Assembly: GCA_017527905.1 (NCBI GenBank)
Contig: JAFXPK010000030.1
Location: forward strand, 124,001 to 188,000
Reading direction: 5' to 3'
From: Paludibacteraceae bacterium
GTDB lineage: Bacteria > Bacteroidota > Bacteroidia > Bacteroidales > Paludibacteraceae
Length of the DNA: 64,000 nucleotides
The position numbers and the translations under genes are program-made. Below the pieces are notes generated by a model. The model saw only the letters and a program-made list of their open reading frames with translations. It ran no database searches and was not told the DNA's origin. Positions 8,642 through 17,149 of the stretch are shown here, piece after piece (position 1 is the first letter of the stretch; every line of letters starts with the position of its first letter).

Positions 8642-9397
8642 ATGAAAGACTTAAACATATTGTTCATCATCGTCTTCTCCCTTTTCTTCGGAATATGCCT
8701 TTTCGTCTATTTCAGATCGAGCAACCGCTCCTACGAAAAGACCAAGGAGGGCAGGGTGGCGCGGGACATCATCGCACTCTTCTCCATCGTGATGAAAATG
8801 AACGGGGTGGTGGACAAGGTGGAGCTGAACATCGCCCGGAAATATTTCTTCCACCACTTCCATGGCCACCTGATTTGGGCGGTCAACATGCTGAATGAAC
8901 TGAACGGTAAAAAACTGAAGCAATACATCGACTACTGCACAGACCTACTAAACCTCCATATACTGAAATACAACGACCGCCTCGAACTGCTCAATGTCCT
9001 TTTCGAGATCGGGTACACCTGCAACGGCATAGACGACCAGAAGATCGAACTGCTGCGGGGCATCGCCAAATACTTGCTCATACAGGATTGGGACCTCGCC
9101 TCGCTGGAGTACAAGTACGAATGCGGGAAGTACAGCAACAGGGAGAAGCAACAACAGGCGCTCGAACAAGCCTACAAATACAAGATGGAGGTGGCCTACA
9201 CCATCCTCGGACTGAAACCGGGCGATCCGCTCAGCGCCATCAAATCCGCCTACAGGGAGATGGCGAAGAAATACCACCCCGACCACATCCCGGCGGAGTT
9301 GGACGAGGAGATGAAGGAGATGTCCGCCACCCTCTTCCGACAAATCACCGAAGCTTATAATTACTTGAACGAAATATTCAATCCATCCAACAGATAG
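8642..9397 (+). CDS. membrane-anchored TerB-like/DnaJ-domain protein (DjlA-like)
   Basis: A 251-residue protein with an N-terminal membrane helix (residues 3-22), a helical TerB-like middle (about 35-165) and a C-terminal J domain (about 180-250) with the HPD motif in KKYHPDHIP. This order matches DjlA-type co-chaperones, which present the J domain to cytoplasmic DnaK from the membrane. The ATG at 8642 is chosen because the helix follows immediately; an upstream start at 8609 adds 11 residues with no clear role. The next gene starts 6 bases after its stop and is probably cotranscribed. Confidence 0.82.
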   Translation: MKDLNILFIIVFSLFFGICLFVYFRSSNRSYEKTKEGRVARDIIALFSIVMKMNGVVDKVELNIARKYFFHHFHGHLIWAVNMLNELNGKKLKQYIDYCTDLLNLHILKYNDRLELLNVLFEIGYTCNGIDDQKIELLRGIAKYLLIQDWDLASLEYKYECGKYSNREKQQQALEQAYKYKMEVAYTILGLKPGDPLSAIKSAYREMAKKYHPDHIPAELDEEMKEMSATLFRQITEAYNYLNEIFNPSNR

Positions 9398-9403
9398 GGA
9401 AAA

Positions 9404-10036
9404 ATGAAACACGAACTATTTTACCACATGCGGGGGAAAAGATACCCGACGCTTCCTGATATACTCCTCTCCCTATTCCATATAATCGGGATACTATACA
9501 CCATCACAATGGTTGTTTGTGCAATAATGTCACAGGAGAAGTCATTATTTGCCCTTATCATCTTCCTTATCATGAGCCTCGTCCTTATCTACTCGTTCAT
9601 AGATTATTGGAAGGGGCGCAAAAACACCAGAAAATACTATATGTTTGTGAGTCAAAGAGGCATTTTTATCCGCCAGGAAGACACGATGGATATACTATGG
9701 TCTGATATCGAGCGGATTACCATGAACCGGGGGGGCATGTACATTTACTGCAAGCCCAAGGAGAACGAGGAGGAGCAGAATACGGAGGAAGAAGGGAAAC
9801 CCATTTACATCGACTTCGACGACTTCAAGATCGACAAGAAGGATCTATGCGTGGAGATGATGCGTTACAATCCGTCGCTGGAGCTGGAACATCCCGTTTG
9901 GGATTCGCCCCTCGACATCTTCTACCACACCAAGCACGATGTACAGAACGCGAAGGAACTCAAATCCTTGGGCATATCGCAGGAAAAGATATCCCGCATC
10001 ATACATTTGCCCGAGAAGGAGATTGAAAAGCTATAA
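9404..10036 (+). CDS. two-helix membrane protein with PH-like soluble domain, unknown
   Basis: A 210-residue protein with two hydrophobic helices at about 22-43 and 48-68, then a soluble domain whose beginning (YYMFVSQRGIFIRQEDTMDI, then a WSDIERITM-like segment) reads like the first strands of a bacterial PH-type domain. An acidic Glu-rich insert lies near residue 120, and the end is helical (KELKSLGISQEKISRII). It follows the DjlA-like gene by 6 bases. I do not recognise the family; the PH comparison is tentative. Confidence 0.65.
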   Translation: MKHELFYHMRGKRYPTLPDILLSLFHIIGILYTITMVVCAIMSQEKSLFALIIFLIMSLVLIYSFIDYWKGRKNTRKYYMFVSQRGIFIRQEDTMDILWSDIERITMNRGGMYIYCKPKENEEEQNTEEEGKPIYIDFDDFKIDKKDLCVEMMRYNPSLELEHPVWDSPLDIFYHTKHDVQNAKELKSLGISQEKISRIIHLPEKEIEKL

Positions 10037-10114
10037 TATTTACTATTTAGCTATTTACGATTTACTATTTATCATTCACTATTTACTATTTAATTATTTA
10101 CGATTTACTATTTT
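10037..10114. repeat. AT-rich tandem repeat built on ATTTACTATTTA
   Basis: Immediately after the stop of the preceding gene, units such as TTTACTATTTA, CTATTTACGATTTAC and TATCATTCACTATTTAC repeat for about 78 bases. The same repeat in opposite orientation occurs at 16322-16380. It is not protein coding. Confidence 0.8.
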
Positions 10115-10265
10115 CAAGACACGGCGAGCACAATCTTTATGATCTCCATTCATCATTAATTTTCACAATCGTTTGAGAATTAATTATTTTTTGTAATTTC
10201 GCATCGTTTTTTACGACTGATGTGAGAATATTGAATTACGGTTTCCGAAACGAAAAAAACAAAAG

Positions 10266-11288
10266 ATGGCTACAGAAAATATACTCCAAAGGAATCTCGG
10301 TTTAGACAACCTAAAGGCGCTACTAAGTATAGTTATCATAATTCTACATGTGACGGTGCCTTATACAAACGTGAATATTCCATGGTTTTACGAACCGGAG
10401 TTGCCGAACGAGACATTACCGATAAATCCGATCATAACATTCGCAAGGAACTGCGGTATGCCCATCTTTTTCATGATTTCGGGCTATTTCGTGCCAGCCA
10501 GCTACGACAAGCAAGGATTTAATACATTCCTGTGGAAAAAGATCAAGCGTCTGTTGATCCCCGCATTCACCATCTGGGCGATTTGCCTATTGCTCTATCC
10601 GATGTACCATGTGTGGTTCCTTCAGTGGCTTTTCCTCTTCTGCCTGCTATATGCACTTTTCAGACTAATCACGAAATGGCGCATAAAAGAAGGGAAGCAA
10701 CTGGAGCTCTCAATATTTTTCTTGATAGGATTATTCCTGATCATGAGCTTCTTCACCCTAATTATCCGCAGGGAATACTACATCAACCAATTCATACTAG
10801 TCTTCAACATTTTCAGCTTCGAGCCAGCCAAAATGGCGCAATACTTCTTCGCGTTTTATTTCGGCATACTGGCCCGCCGCTTCGATTGGTTCACCCCAAA
10901 ATCAAAGAAATTGGTCATCGAGGTCATTGCGGTGATAATTATCACATTCATAATAAGGAAGATACGTATCACCGAAGAGAACTATATCGGAAGCCGACTA
11001 GACGCAATATTGGAGACGAGCTTCAGTCTTTTCGAATCATTGCTGGTCATATGGATATTCAACAAATTCATAAACAAGAGCAACCGTTTCGTTAAATCAA
11101 TCGCAGAGAATTCCTTTGGCATCTATTTGATTCACCTGCCGATTCTCTATTGCGTGCAGACCTATACGAAGATGTGGGAGTTTTATTTCCCGCTCAAACT
11201 GGTTCTCATCATCCTTTTCGTCGCATTCACAGCCTACATGGCAAGCTTTCTATTGCGGAAAATTAAGTTCTTCAGGAACTTCATATAA
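10266..11288 (+). CDS. acyltransferase 3 family membrane protein (first of a pair)
   Basis: A 340-residue polytopic membrane protein of the acyltransferase 3 (OafA/NodX-like) family, which moves acetyl or succinyl groups onto extracytoplasmic sugars. It opens with GLDNLKALLSIVIIILHV, including the early conserved His, then MPIFFMISGYF and about ten hydrophobic helices, ending with a Lys/Arg-rich cytoplasmic tail. The next gene is a paralogue with the same layout. No polysaccharide cluster surrounds them, so the acceptor is unknown. Confidence 0.85.
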   Translation: MATENILQRNLGLDNLKALLSIVIIILHVTVPYTNVNIPWFYEPELPNETLPINPIITFARNCGMPIFFMISGYFVPASYDKQGFNTFLWKKIKRLLIPAFTIWAICLLLYPMYHVWFLQWLFLFCLLYALFRLITKWRIKEGKQLELSIFFLIGLFLIMSFFTLIIRREYYINQFILVFNIFSFEPAKMAQYFFAFYFGILARRFDWFTPKSKKLVIEVIAVIIITFIIRKIRITEENYIGSRLDAILETSFSLFESLLVIWIFNKFINKSNRFVKSIAENSFGIYLIHLPILYCVQTYTKMWEFYFPLKLVLIILFVAFTAYMASFLLRKIKFFRNFI

Positions 11289-11308
11289 ACCAAACAAACT
11301 CAATGCAC

Positions 11309-11342
11309 GACGGTCATACGCAACGCAAAAAAAATGACCGTC
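11309..11342. repeat. 9-base inverted repeat between the acyltransferase genes
   Basis: GACGGTCAT and ATGACCGTC flank a 16-base loop rich in A. With no T-run on the plus strand it may be a weak attenuator or mRNA stabiliser. It lies 20 bases after one gene and 58 before the next. Confidence 0.45.
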
Positions 11343-11399
11343 TTCGCATTGATAGGATAGCAAAAAAATTAGTATAAACGTTTCTATTGGAATAAAAAA

Positions 11400-12437
11400 A
11401 TGACAAACGAAAACGCACTTACCAACAAATCAAGGAATTATGGATTGGACAATTTGAAATTATTCATTTGTCTGATAGTGGTCACCGTACATGCCATGTT
11501 ACCGTACACGCCGCTAAACGCACATTGGTATTTCACCCCATCGTTACCGGGGGAGAGCCTTTCGAACAATATCATAATCGATACGAATCAACTGCTTAGC
11601 ATGCCCATTTTCTTTATCGTGGCAGGCTATTTTGTCCCGATAAGCTATGACAAGCAAGGGTTCAAACTCTTTGTATGGAAGAAAACCAAACGTCTGTTGA
11701 TACCCGCATTTGTCGTCATGGCGTATTGCATGATTTTTATTCCAGAGCCAATGTACCACATCTGGTTCCTTCAGAATCTCTTTCTCTTTTGCCTAGTATA
11801 CGCACTTTTCAGGAAGTTGACGCAATGGTGGATAAAGGAAGATTACCGACTTGACATCTCGATACCCGTACTGGTTGGCTGTTTCATAATCCTATCCGCC
11901 GTCAATCTGTTCGTCAGACAATTTTGCTATGTCAACCATTTTACTATATTATTCAACATACTCTACTGCGAACCCGCCAGATTCGCCGAATATTTCCTGT
12001 CATTCCTTTTCGGAGTGGTAGCCCGTCGGCTAGGCTGGTTCAAGAAGGATTCCAAACTTCTTATCATCGGAACAATCATCATACTCATCCTTAACAGTGT
12101 CATCATGTTCTCACGCATCAATGAGTCCAACTATATCGGCAGCAGACTTTTCACGATCCTGGAGGCTTGCTACGTGATCTTCGGTTCATATATAATCATT
12201 TGGGGCTTCAATAAAATCCTGAACAAAAGCGCCAGCTTCATCGCTTCGCTAACCGAGAATTCACTGGGCATATACCTCTTCCACGTGCCTTTACTCTACT
12301 ACGTGCAGACCTACACGAAGACATGGGAGATATACTTCCCGCTCAAACTGGCACTGATCCTGCTTTTCGTCGTCGGCACATCCTATCTGTTGAGTTTTCT
12401 ATTACGCAAGTCCAAATTCATCAGGCAATTCCTCTGA
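11400..12437 (+). CDS. acyltransferase 3 family membrane protein (second of a pair)
   Basis: A 345-residue paralogue of the preceding protein. The shared segments include YGLDNLKLF for GLDNLKALL, SMPIFFIVAGYFVP for GMPIFFMISGYFVP, SYDKQGF in both, IWFLQNLFLFCL and LYYVQTYTK near the end. Family members transfer acyl groups to envelope or secreted sugars. The pair probably arose by tandem duplication and then diverged; whether both are active cannot be seen. Confidence 0.85.
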   Translation: MTNENALTNKSRNYGLDNLKLFICLIVVTVHAMLPYTPLNAHWYFTPSLPGESLSNNIIIDTNQLLSMPIFFIVAGYFVPISYDKQGFKLFVWKKTKRLLIPAFVVMAYCMIFIPEPMYHIWFLQNLFLFCLVYALFRKLTQWWIKEDYRLDISIPVLVGCFIILSAVNLFVRQFCYVNHFTILFNILYCEPARFAEYFLSFLFGVVARRLGWFKKDSKLLIIGTIIILILNSVIMFSRINESNYIGSRLFTILEACYVIFGSYIIIWGFNKILNKSASFIASLTENSLGIYLFHVPLLYYVQTYTKTWEIYFPLKLALILLFVVGTSYLLSFLLRKSKFIRQFL

Positions 12438-12490
12438 TGACGCCCGACGGCTCCCCTCCATGAGGTGGGGTAGACCCGAATTTTCAGGGA
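12438..12490. repeat. possible extragenic palindromic element
   Basis: GC-rich sequence just after the second acyltransferase contains CCCCTCCATGAGGTGGGG, an imperfect short hairpin, in otherwise AT-rich spacer DNA. It resembles a small dispersed palindromic element, but no second copy is in the window. Confidence 0.3.
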
Positions 12491-12664
12491 AGGGATGCGC
12501 CACAACGTGTCTCCATAAGGTTTCATTGCCCTTACCGCAGTAACATTTCTTAACGCGAGCCCCTCTATTTTGTTCTCCCACGTTTCTTTTTCTATATTTT
12601 TCTTGTTATTTTTACTCCCATCCATTTGGATCTGTAATATTGTAGAAAAAAAAAGCAAATCGAT

Positions 12665-13648
12665 ATGAGGAAATACATCTATTTAGCGACCTTATTCCTG
12701 ATGGGCGTATTCGTTCAAGGATGCAACAGCAACGACAAAAATTCGGAGGCGGAAGCAGAGATGAGCTATAATGACGAAGAAGAACCCAATCCGGAACCTG
12801 CCGCATCATATGACACAAACGACGAGGAAGAAAATAGAGAAGGTGGTTATAGCCAGGATAGAAGAGCAATGAGAGTCTCCTGTGAAGTCGCCGAATCCCA
12901 ATCGGAAAGTCCAACAAAGAACCAGAACTACACCGTAGACTATTCCAAGAACCTCCCTGTCGGCAGGAAATTGGAGAAGAAAGCCAGAATATGCATCGAG
13001 TCATCCAACATCACCCAATGCAGGAAATTCACAGACAGCTTGTCCTCCCGATACGGAGCCTACGTGGAGAAAGAGCATTACACCTCCTCCATCCAGACAT
13101 ACTCCATAAAGCTGCGAGTCCCTTCCACCGCCTTGGATTCGTTCTTGTCCAGCATGCATGGAATAAATGGAACCATCACGGAGAAGAACGTGTCGGTGAA
13201 TGACCGCACATCCGAATACCGGGACGATGAATCGAGACGGAAGACCCAAGAGGCCATGCTGGAGCGTTACCGCGCCATGTTGAGGAACACCACCAACACC
13301 TCGGACATGCTGGAGGTGCAAAGCCGCATCGACCAAATACAGATGGAGACAGACCGTGTGCAGGGCAGAATGAACGCGATCGACCACAACGTCAGCTATA
13401 GCGTGGTGTATATCACCATCCAACAAGAAAAGAAGGAAGAACCGATCCAGACCGTAGTGGAGGAGAAACCTAGCTTCTGGAAAGATTTGGGCGAAGCATT
13501 CTGCACAGGATGGGATATTATAAAAGCCATCATAGTAGGCATCATCACCATCTGGCCATTGTGGATCATCGCCGGAGTCATCATCTATATCTGGAGAAAA
13601 AAGAGGAAGAACAAACCAGCCCAGGATCAAAAGAAGCTTTTTCAATAG
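12665..13648 (+). CDS. DUF4349 family lipoprotein
   Basis: A 327-residue envelope protein. The N-terminus is a lipoprotein signal with VQGC as lipobox, followed by an acidic, Asn/Glu-rich linker. The DUF4349 domain (about residues 105-265) includes KARICIESSN, the LRVPSTALDSFLS segment, a DRTSEYRDDESR stretch and a coiled-coil with EVQSRIDQIQMETDRVQGR. A membrane helix (about 285-310) and a basic end (WRKKRKNK) follow, so it is tethered at both ends. Function of the family is unknown. It starts the run with DUF445, 11 bases downstream. Confidence 0.85.
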   Translation: MRKYIYLATLFLMGVFVQGCNSNDKNSEAEAEMSYNDEEEPNPEPAASYDTNDEEENREGGYSQDRRAMRVSCEVAESQSESPTKNQNYTVDYSKNLPVGRKLEKKARICIESSNITQCRKFTDSLSSRYGAYVEKEHYTSSIQTYSIKLRVPSTALDSFLSSMHGINGTITEKNVSVNDRTSEYRDDESRRKTQEAMLERYRAMLRNTTNTSDMLEVQSRIDQIQMETDRVQGRMNAIDHNVSYSVVYITIQQEKKEEPIQTVVEEKPSFWKDLGEAFCTGWDIIKAIIVGIITIWPLWIIAGVIIYIWRKKRKNKPAQDQKKLFQ

Positions 13649-13659
13649 ACTAAAAGACC

Positions 13660-14343
13660 ATGTGGTACACATATCTGATTCCTCCCGTCGTGGGAGCCAC
13701 AATCGGCTATTTCACGAATGAACTAGCCCTCATGATGCTTTTCCGTCCGCACAAGCCCAAATACCTTTTCGGACATAAGATACCCTTCACGCCCGGCATC
13801 ATACCGAAGGAGAAGAGCCGCATCGCGACCGCCATCGGCGAGACCGTGAGCAACCACCTGGTGAACAAAGACACGCTCTCCCAAACCCTCCTGTCGGACG
13901 ATATGATAGCGAAGATCGAGGCGGGCATCGACGACTACGTGACGGAGCTGAAGGAGAAGAAGGAGAATCTCCGCAGCTACATCACGCAATACCTTCCTAG
14001 CGACGACCTCGACACGGTGGTCAGGAAGGTCACCGAAGAGTTTTCTGGCAGGATAGGGGGGAAGATCGAGGAGAACAACCTCAGCCAAGGCATTTCGCAC
14101 AAGGTGGTGGAATACGCCATGCAACAGACGGGGAAAGGATTCCTCGGCTTCCTGCAGGCCGACAAGCTGGTCGGCAAACTCTCCGAACCGATCGAGAAGG
14201 CGCTGAGCAAACACCTCGATAATATCCTCAAGGAGAACGCGGGTGAGATCGTGTCGAAACTGGTGGACCATGAAATCACCGCATACCTGGACACACCTGT
14301 CTGCGAATTCATCCAAAACAAGGATAATATCGTGGAGAGGTGA
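13660..14343 (+). CDS. DUF445 (YheB-like) membrane protein, N-terminal part
   Basis: The first 227 residues of a DUF445 family protein. It opens with a helix and the family signature: PVVGATIGYFTNELALMML, then FRPHKP and PFTPGIIPKEKSRIA. A long helical domain follows. The frame stops at 14341-14343 while the family's C-terminal helix is found in the next frame (14340-14570). A change of one base between 14328 and 14343 would join them. The role of DUF445 proteins is poorly known; YheB of Bacillus is a spore-related membrane protein. Confidence 0.75.
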   Translation: MWYTYLIPPVVGATIGYFTNELALMMLFRPHKPKYLFGHKIPFTPGIIPKEKSRIATAIGETVSNHLVNKDTLSQTLLSDDMIAKIEAGIDDYVTELKEKKENLRSYITQYLPSDDLDTVVRKVTEEFSGRIGGKIEENNLSQGISHKVVEYAMQQTGKGFLGFLQADKLVGKLSEPIEKALSKHLDNILKENAGEIVSKLVDHEITAYLDTPVCEFIQNKDNIVER

Positions 14344-14570
14344 AGGAAATAGCCATCAACAGTTACAAAACCATCATAACGGAGCAACTGCCCACCATGA
14401 TGGATTCCATCGACATAAAGAAAATCGTGGAGGACCGCATCAACGGCATGGACATGTCCGACACGGAGAAAATCACTTACTCTGTACTGAACAAGGAACT
14501 AAAAGCTATCGTTTGGTTGGGAGCATTGCTAGGCGGCATCATCGGACTAGCCAATATCATCATCCTGTAG
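14340..14570 (+). pseudogene. DUF445 C-terminal part, in a shifted frame
   Basis: From a GTG codon that overlaps the previous stop (GTGA) this 76-residue frame carries what is normally the DUF445 C-terminus: IDIKKIVEDRI, NKELKAIVWLGALLGGIIG and a final hydrophobic helix. This frame is closed by a TAA at 14325-14327, so the shift must lie just downstream of that. Real mutation, sequencing error, or two coupled genes are all possible. I favour a simple frameshift in one gene. Confidence 0.6.
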
Positions 14571-14588
14571 ATTTTTTCAGGGCAGTTG

Positions 14589-14675
14589 CGGAAAGACAGG
14601 GATTCGAACCCTGGGAACAGTTACCCGCTCACCGCATTTCGAGTGCGGCCCGATCGACCACTCCGGCATCTTTCC
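14589..14675 (-). tRNA. tRNA-Ser (CGA anticodon)
   Basis: Read on the minus strand, the acceptor arms GGAAAGA and TCTTTCC pair. The anticodon loop is CTCGAAA, giving CGA, and a long variable arm and TTCGAATCC T-loop follow, all typical of tRNA-Ser. The discriminator is G. The CCA end is not encoded. Confidence 0.95.
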
Positions 14676-14736
14676 TTTATATTTGATTTTAGTATGCCCT
14701 TAAAATAAAAAATCCGAAGCAATCTTCGGATTACGC

Positions 14737-14820
14737 GGAGAGAGAGGGATTCGAACCCCCGGTACCTCTCGGTACGGCGGTTTTCAAGACCGCTGTAATC
14801 GACCACTCTACCATCTCTCC
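14737..14820 (-). tRNA. tRNA-Ser (TGA anticodon)
   Basis: On the minus strand the acceptor arms GGAGAGA and TCTCTCC pair. The anticodon loop is CTTGAAA, giving TGA. A long variable arm and G discriminator confirm serine identity. CCA is not encoded. Confidence 0.95.
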
Positions 14821-14868
14821 AAATCTTCTAAACTCACTCGCCTCCGCAAGTTCTTCGTCTTTGTTTTG

Positions 14869-14941
14869 TGACCCAGCAGGGGATCGAACCCTGGACCCAC
14901 AGATTAAGAGTCTGTTGCTCTACCAGCTGAGCTACTGAGTC
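14869..14941 (-). tRNA. tRNA-Lys (CTT anticodon)
   Basis: On the minus strand, acceptor arms GACTCAG and CTGGGTC pair with one G-U. The anticodon loop CTCTTAA gives CTT. The variable arm is short and the discriminator is A, fitting lysine. It is the first gene of a three-tRNA run if they share a transcript. Confidence 0.95.
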
Positions 14942-15030
14942 ATTGTCCTTTCGTTTTGACGTTGCAAAAGTAGTGCTTTTGCTATGTTCCACCAAATTTT
15001 TGGAGCACTTTTTTTCACCTTTTTTTCAAA

Positions 15031-15807
15031 TTATTTTTGGAAGCATTCTATTTTTTTCATTATCAGCGAAATAAGAAAATCGGGCAAATGCTTGCAGAAG
15101 GGCAAAAATAGGTAATTGATGAGTCCGGGTATGTATTGGCGCTTCTTTTTGAACATTTTCGCAATCGCTTTCTTCGCCAATTTCTCCGGTGGAATGGATA
15201 CGCCAAGGCGGACCGCCAGCCGACGGAGGTTCATGCTCAGGTTGTAGAGACCCGTGTCCACCGCCCCGGGACACACCGCGGTGACCCCCACGCCGAACGG
15301 ATTCAGTTCGTACGACAGCGCGACGGAGAATGATCGGAGATAGGCTTTGGTGGATTCATAGACGGAGATGCCAGGAAACATCATCCATGCGGAAAGGGAG
15401 GACATGTTCAGGATATACCCATGATTCTCCCGCTTCATATCTTCGCCGAAGAGACGGCACAGTTTGGTGACGGTAACGACGTGGAGCTGCAGCATCACGT
15501 CGATGCGCCTCATATCCGTGTTCGTGAGACTATTGAAGAAGAAGACACCCGCATCGTTCACCAGGATCTCGACCTTCTTTCCGGCCGATTGGCACATCCC
15601 GTACAACTCCTCCGCGGCCTCGCTCCTCGCCAAGTCCATACAAATCGGTTCCACACCCACATGGTAAGTCTCCGCAATCTCCTGCGCCACCTCGCCAAGC
15701 TCCCTTTCCTGATTGCTCACGATGATCAGGTCGTGGCCTCTCCTCGCCAATTCAAAGGCGTACTGCGCACCAATGCCCGAACTGGCACCTGTAACTAACG
15801 CTAACAT
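15031..15807 (-). CDS. short-chain dehydrogenase/reductase
   Basis: A classical SDR of 258 residues. The NAD(P)-binding motif is TGASSGIG (residues 6-13), the NNAG-like motif is NDAGV, and the catalytic Ser lies in MSSLSAW with YESTK as the Tyr-Lys pair about 14 residues later. The C-terminal part is basic (FKKKRQYIP) with a hydrophobic stretch. Such proteins often act on fatty or sterol-like carbonyls, but the substrate cannot be named. Neighbours give no clue. Confidence 0.85.
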   Translation of the reverse strand: MLALVTGASSGIGAQYAFELARRGHDLIIVSNQERELGEVAQEIAETYHVGVEPICMDLARSEAAEELYGMCQSAGKKVEILVNDAGVFFFNSLTNTDMRRIDVMLQLHVVTVTKLCRLFGEDMKRENHGYILNMSSLSAWMMFPGISVYESTKAYLRSFSVALSYELNPFGVGVTAVCPGAVDTGLYNLSMNLRRLAVRLGVSIPPEKLAKKAIAKMFKKKRQYIPGLINYLFLPFCKHLPDFLISLIMKKIECFQK

Positions 15808-15842
15808 CCCAATTGCCTCTCTATATAATCATTCTAGTCCGA

Positions 15843-16163
15843 TCATAGATGGAACGGTTTATTCAACTCTTCCATCAACTCTTTGGTCACATCTGTACCG
15901 CTAAACGCCTTAAAGATGGATTGTATGGTATAAATCGGTCCCCAAGGAAGTCCCCACCATCCAGCAAATAGGCTGATCAACAGATATTTGTATCCGTACT
16001 TGATCGCCGATTCATTCGATTTGAGGAAGTAGATGTCACTGCTCCTCTTAAACGTCATGATCAATACAGATATCGCATAGGGGAAGACAACGAACTTGCC
16101 GCCTAATTCAAGTTCCCTGTTTATCTGCTCGTTCGTTAAATTTTCTAATCCTTTGATTTTCAT
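15843..16163 (-). CDS. small two-helix membrane protein, unknown
   Basis: A 106-residue protein beginning MKIKGLENLTNEQINREL. Two hydrophobic segments surround a basic loop, and the second carries AGWWGLPWGPIYTIQSI, a motif I associate with small Bacteroidota membrane proteins of unknown role. The frame is open for another 24 residues upstream without a convincing start. It lies 35 bases upstream (in transcript order) of the dehydrogenase and might be cotranscribed. Confidence 0.65.
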   Translation of the reverse strand: MKIKGLENLTNEQINRELELGGKFVVFPYAISVLIMTFKRSSDIYFLKSNESAIKYGYKYLLISLFAGWWGLPWGPIYTIQSIFKAFSGTDVTKELMEELNKPFHL

Positions 16164-16321
16164 TATCGTAAAATTATTTATAAAACATACTTCCCAAAGG
16201 AAATACAACCAATCTCTCCATAGGAAATTAAACAAAGTTAATCATATTTACCAAAAAACACTCTCCGTCCCTTAAAATCATTGGAAATACCGCAAAAAAT
16301 CCATTTAGGCAAGGCGTCTAT

Positions 16322-16380
16322 GAAATAGTAAATTGTAAATAGTTAAATAGTAAATCGTAAATGGCTAAATAGTAAATACC
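16322..16380. repeat. inverted copy of the ATTTACTATTTA repeat
   Basis: The reverse complement (TATTTACTATTTAGC, CATTTACGATTTAC, TATTTAAC...) matches the cluster at 10037-10114 almost base for base over about 40 bases. The copies are in opposite orientation and about 6.2 kb apart. Confidence 0.8.
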
Positions 16381-16435
16381 AAGGCCTTTTTTAGCCGTTA
16401 CGGAACATTGCAACCCAGTTGCAGAACCCTCTTCC

Positions 16436-16443
16436 TACATTTG
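16436..16443 (+). promoter_or_regulatory. -7 box TACATTTG
   Basis: A perfect TAnnTTTG box 26 bases before the methyltransferase ATG; no clear -33 element at the proper spacing. Confidence 0.4.
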
Positions 16444-16469
16444 TACCGTAAACATAAAAGCATAATAAG

Positions 16470-17135
16470 ATGGACGAAATACGGAAAGAAAAAATCAGAG
16501 ACGCATACCACGACTCCAAGAGCATCTACGACGGAGTCCTGACGCAGGGGAACCTATTGGCCAAGGCTTATATCCAATTCTTTTGGGGAGGCACGGACGA
16601 CGTGGCGCTCGCACAAAAGCTGCTGTCATACATCCCGGACGGATTTTCAGGAACGATACTGGACGTTCCCTGCGGCACAGCGGTCTTCACCGCCGAGAGA
16701 TGGAAGGAGCTCAACGGCTCGAAGATTATCTGCCTAGACTACAGCGATGACATGCTACGGCAAGCGAACCAACGATTGGAAGGGGAGGAGCATATCCAAC
16801 TTTGTCAGGGAGACGTGGGCGCACTGCCTTTCGAGAGCCAAAGCGTCGATATCGTCATGAGCATGAACGGATTCCACGCTTTCCCCGACAAACTGAAAGC
16901 CTTCGACGAGACCTGCCGGGTGCTGAAGGAAGGGGGAAAATTCATCGCCAGCTTCTATGTCCGTGGCAAATTACGTCGGACAGACTGGGTCGTGAACCAC
17001 GTACTGGCCCAGAAAGGTTGGTTCACACCGCCTTTCCAGACGGAAGAGGAGGTTAGGAGGATTCTAGAGGAGCGTTATTCGGAAGTGGAGATCCATACGG
17101 ATAATGCGATACTCTGGTGCGTGTGTAGAAAGTAA
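16470..17135 (+). CDS. class I SAM-dependent methyltransferase
   Basis: A 221-residue Rossmann methyltransferase. SAM-binding motif I is TILDVPCGTAVFT, the acidic post-I residue is in CLDYSDDML, and motif IV-like MSMNGFHAF is followed by a CRVLKEGGKFIASF strand, as in UbiE/ubiquinone-type family members. No membrane segment is present. The gene seems single, with its own promoter box. Substrate is unknown. Confidence 0.85.
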   Translation: MDEIRKEKIRDAYHDSKSIYDGVLTQGNLLAKAYIQFFWGGTDDVALAQKLLSYIPDGFSGTILDVPCGTAVFTAERWKELNGSKIICLDYSDDMLRQANQRLEGEEHIQLCQGDVGALPFESQSVDIVMSMNGFHAFPDKLKAFDETCRVLKEGGKFIASFYVRGKLRRTDWVVNHVLAQKGWFTPPFQTEEEVRRILEERYSEVEIHTDNAILWCVCRK

Positions 17136-17149
17136 GTCCACAACCTGCT

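Larger units (their letters stand above)
16164..16469. other. divergent spacer with repeat and promoter
   Basis: About 300 bases between divergent genes. It contains the inverted copy of the ATTTACTATTTA repeat (16322-16380) and a -7 box for the methyltransferase (16436-16443). Nothing else is recognised. Confidence 0.6.

Noticed and set aside
12383-12658. 91-codon minus-strand frame
   Set aside because: Overlaps the acyltransferase end and a palindromic spacer; no protein features.
14340-14343. Programmed frameshift in DUF445
   Set aside because: No slippery heptamer is visible at the overlap; mutation or sequencing error is simpler.
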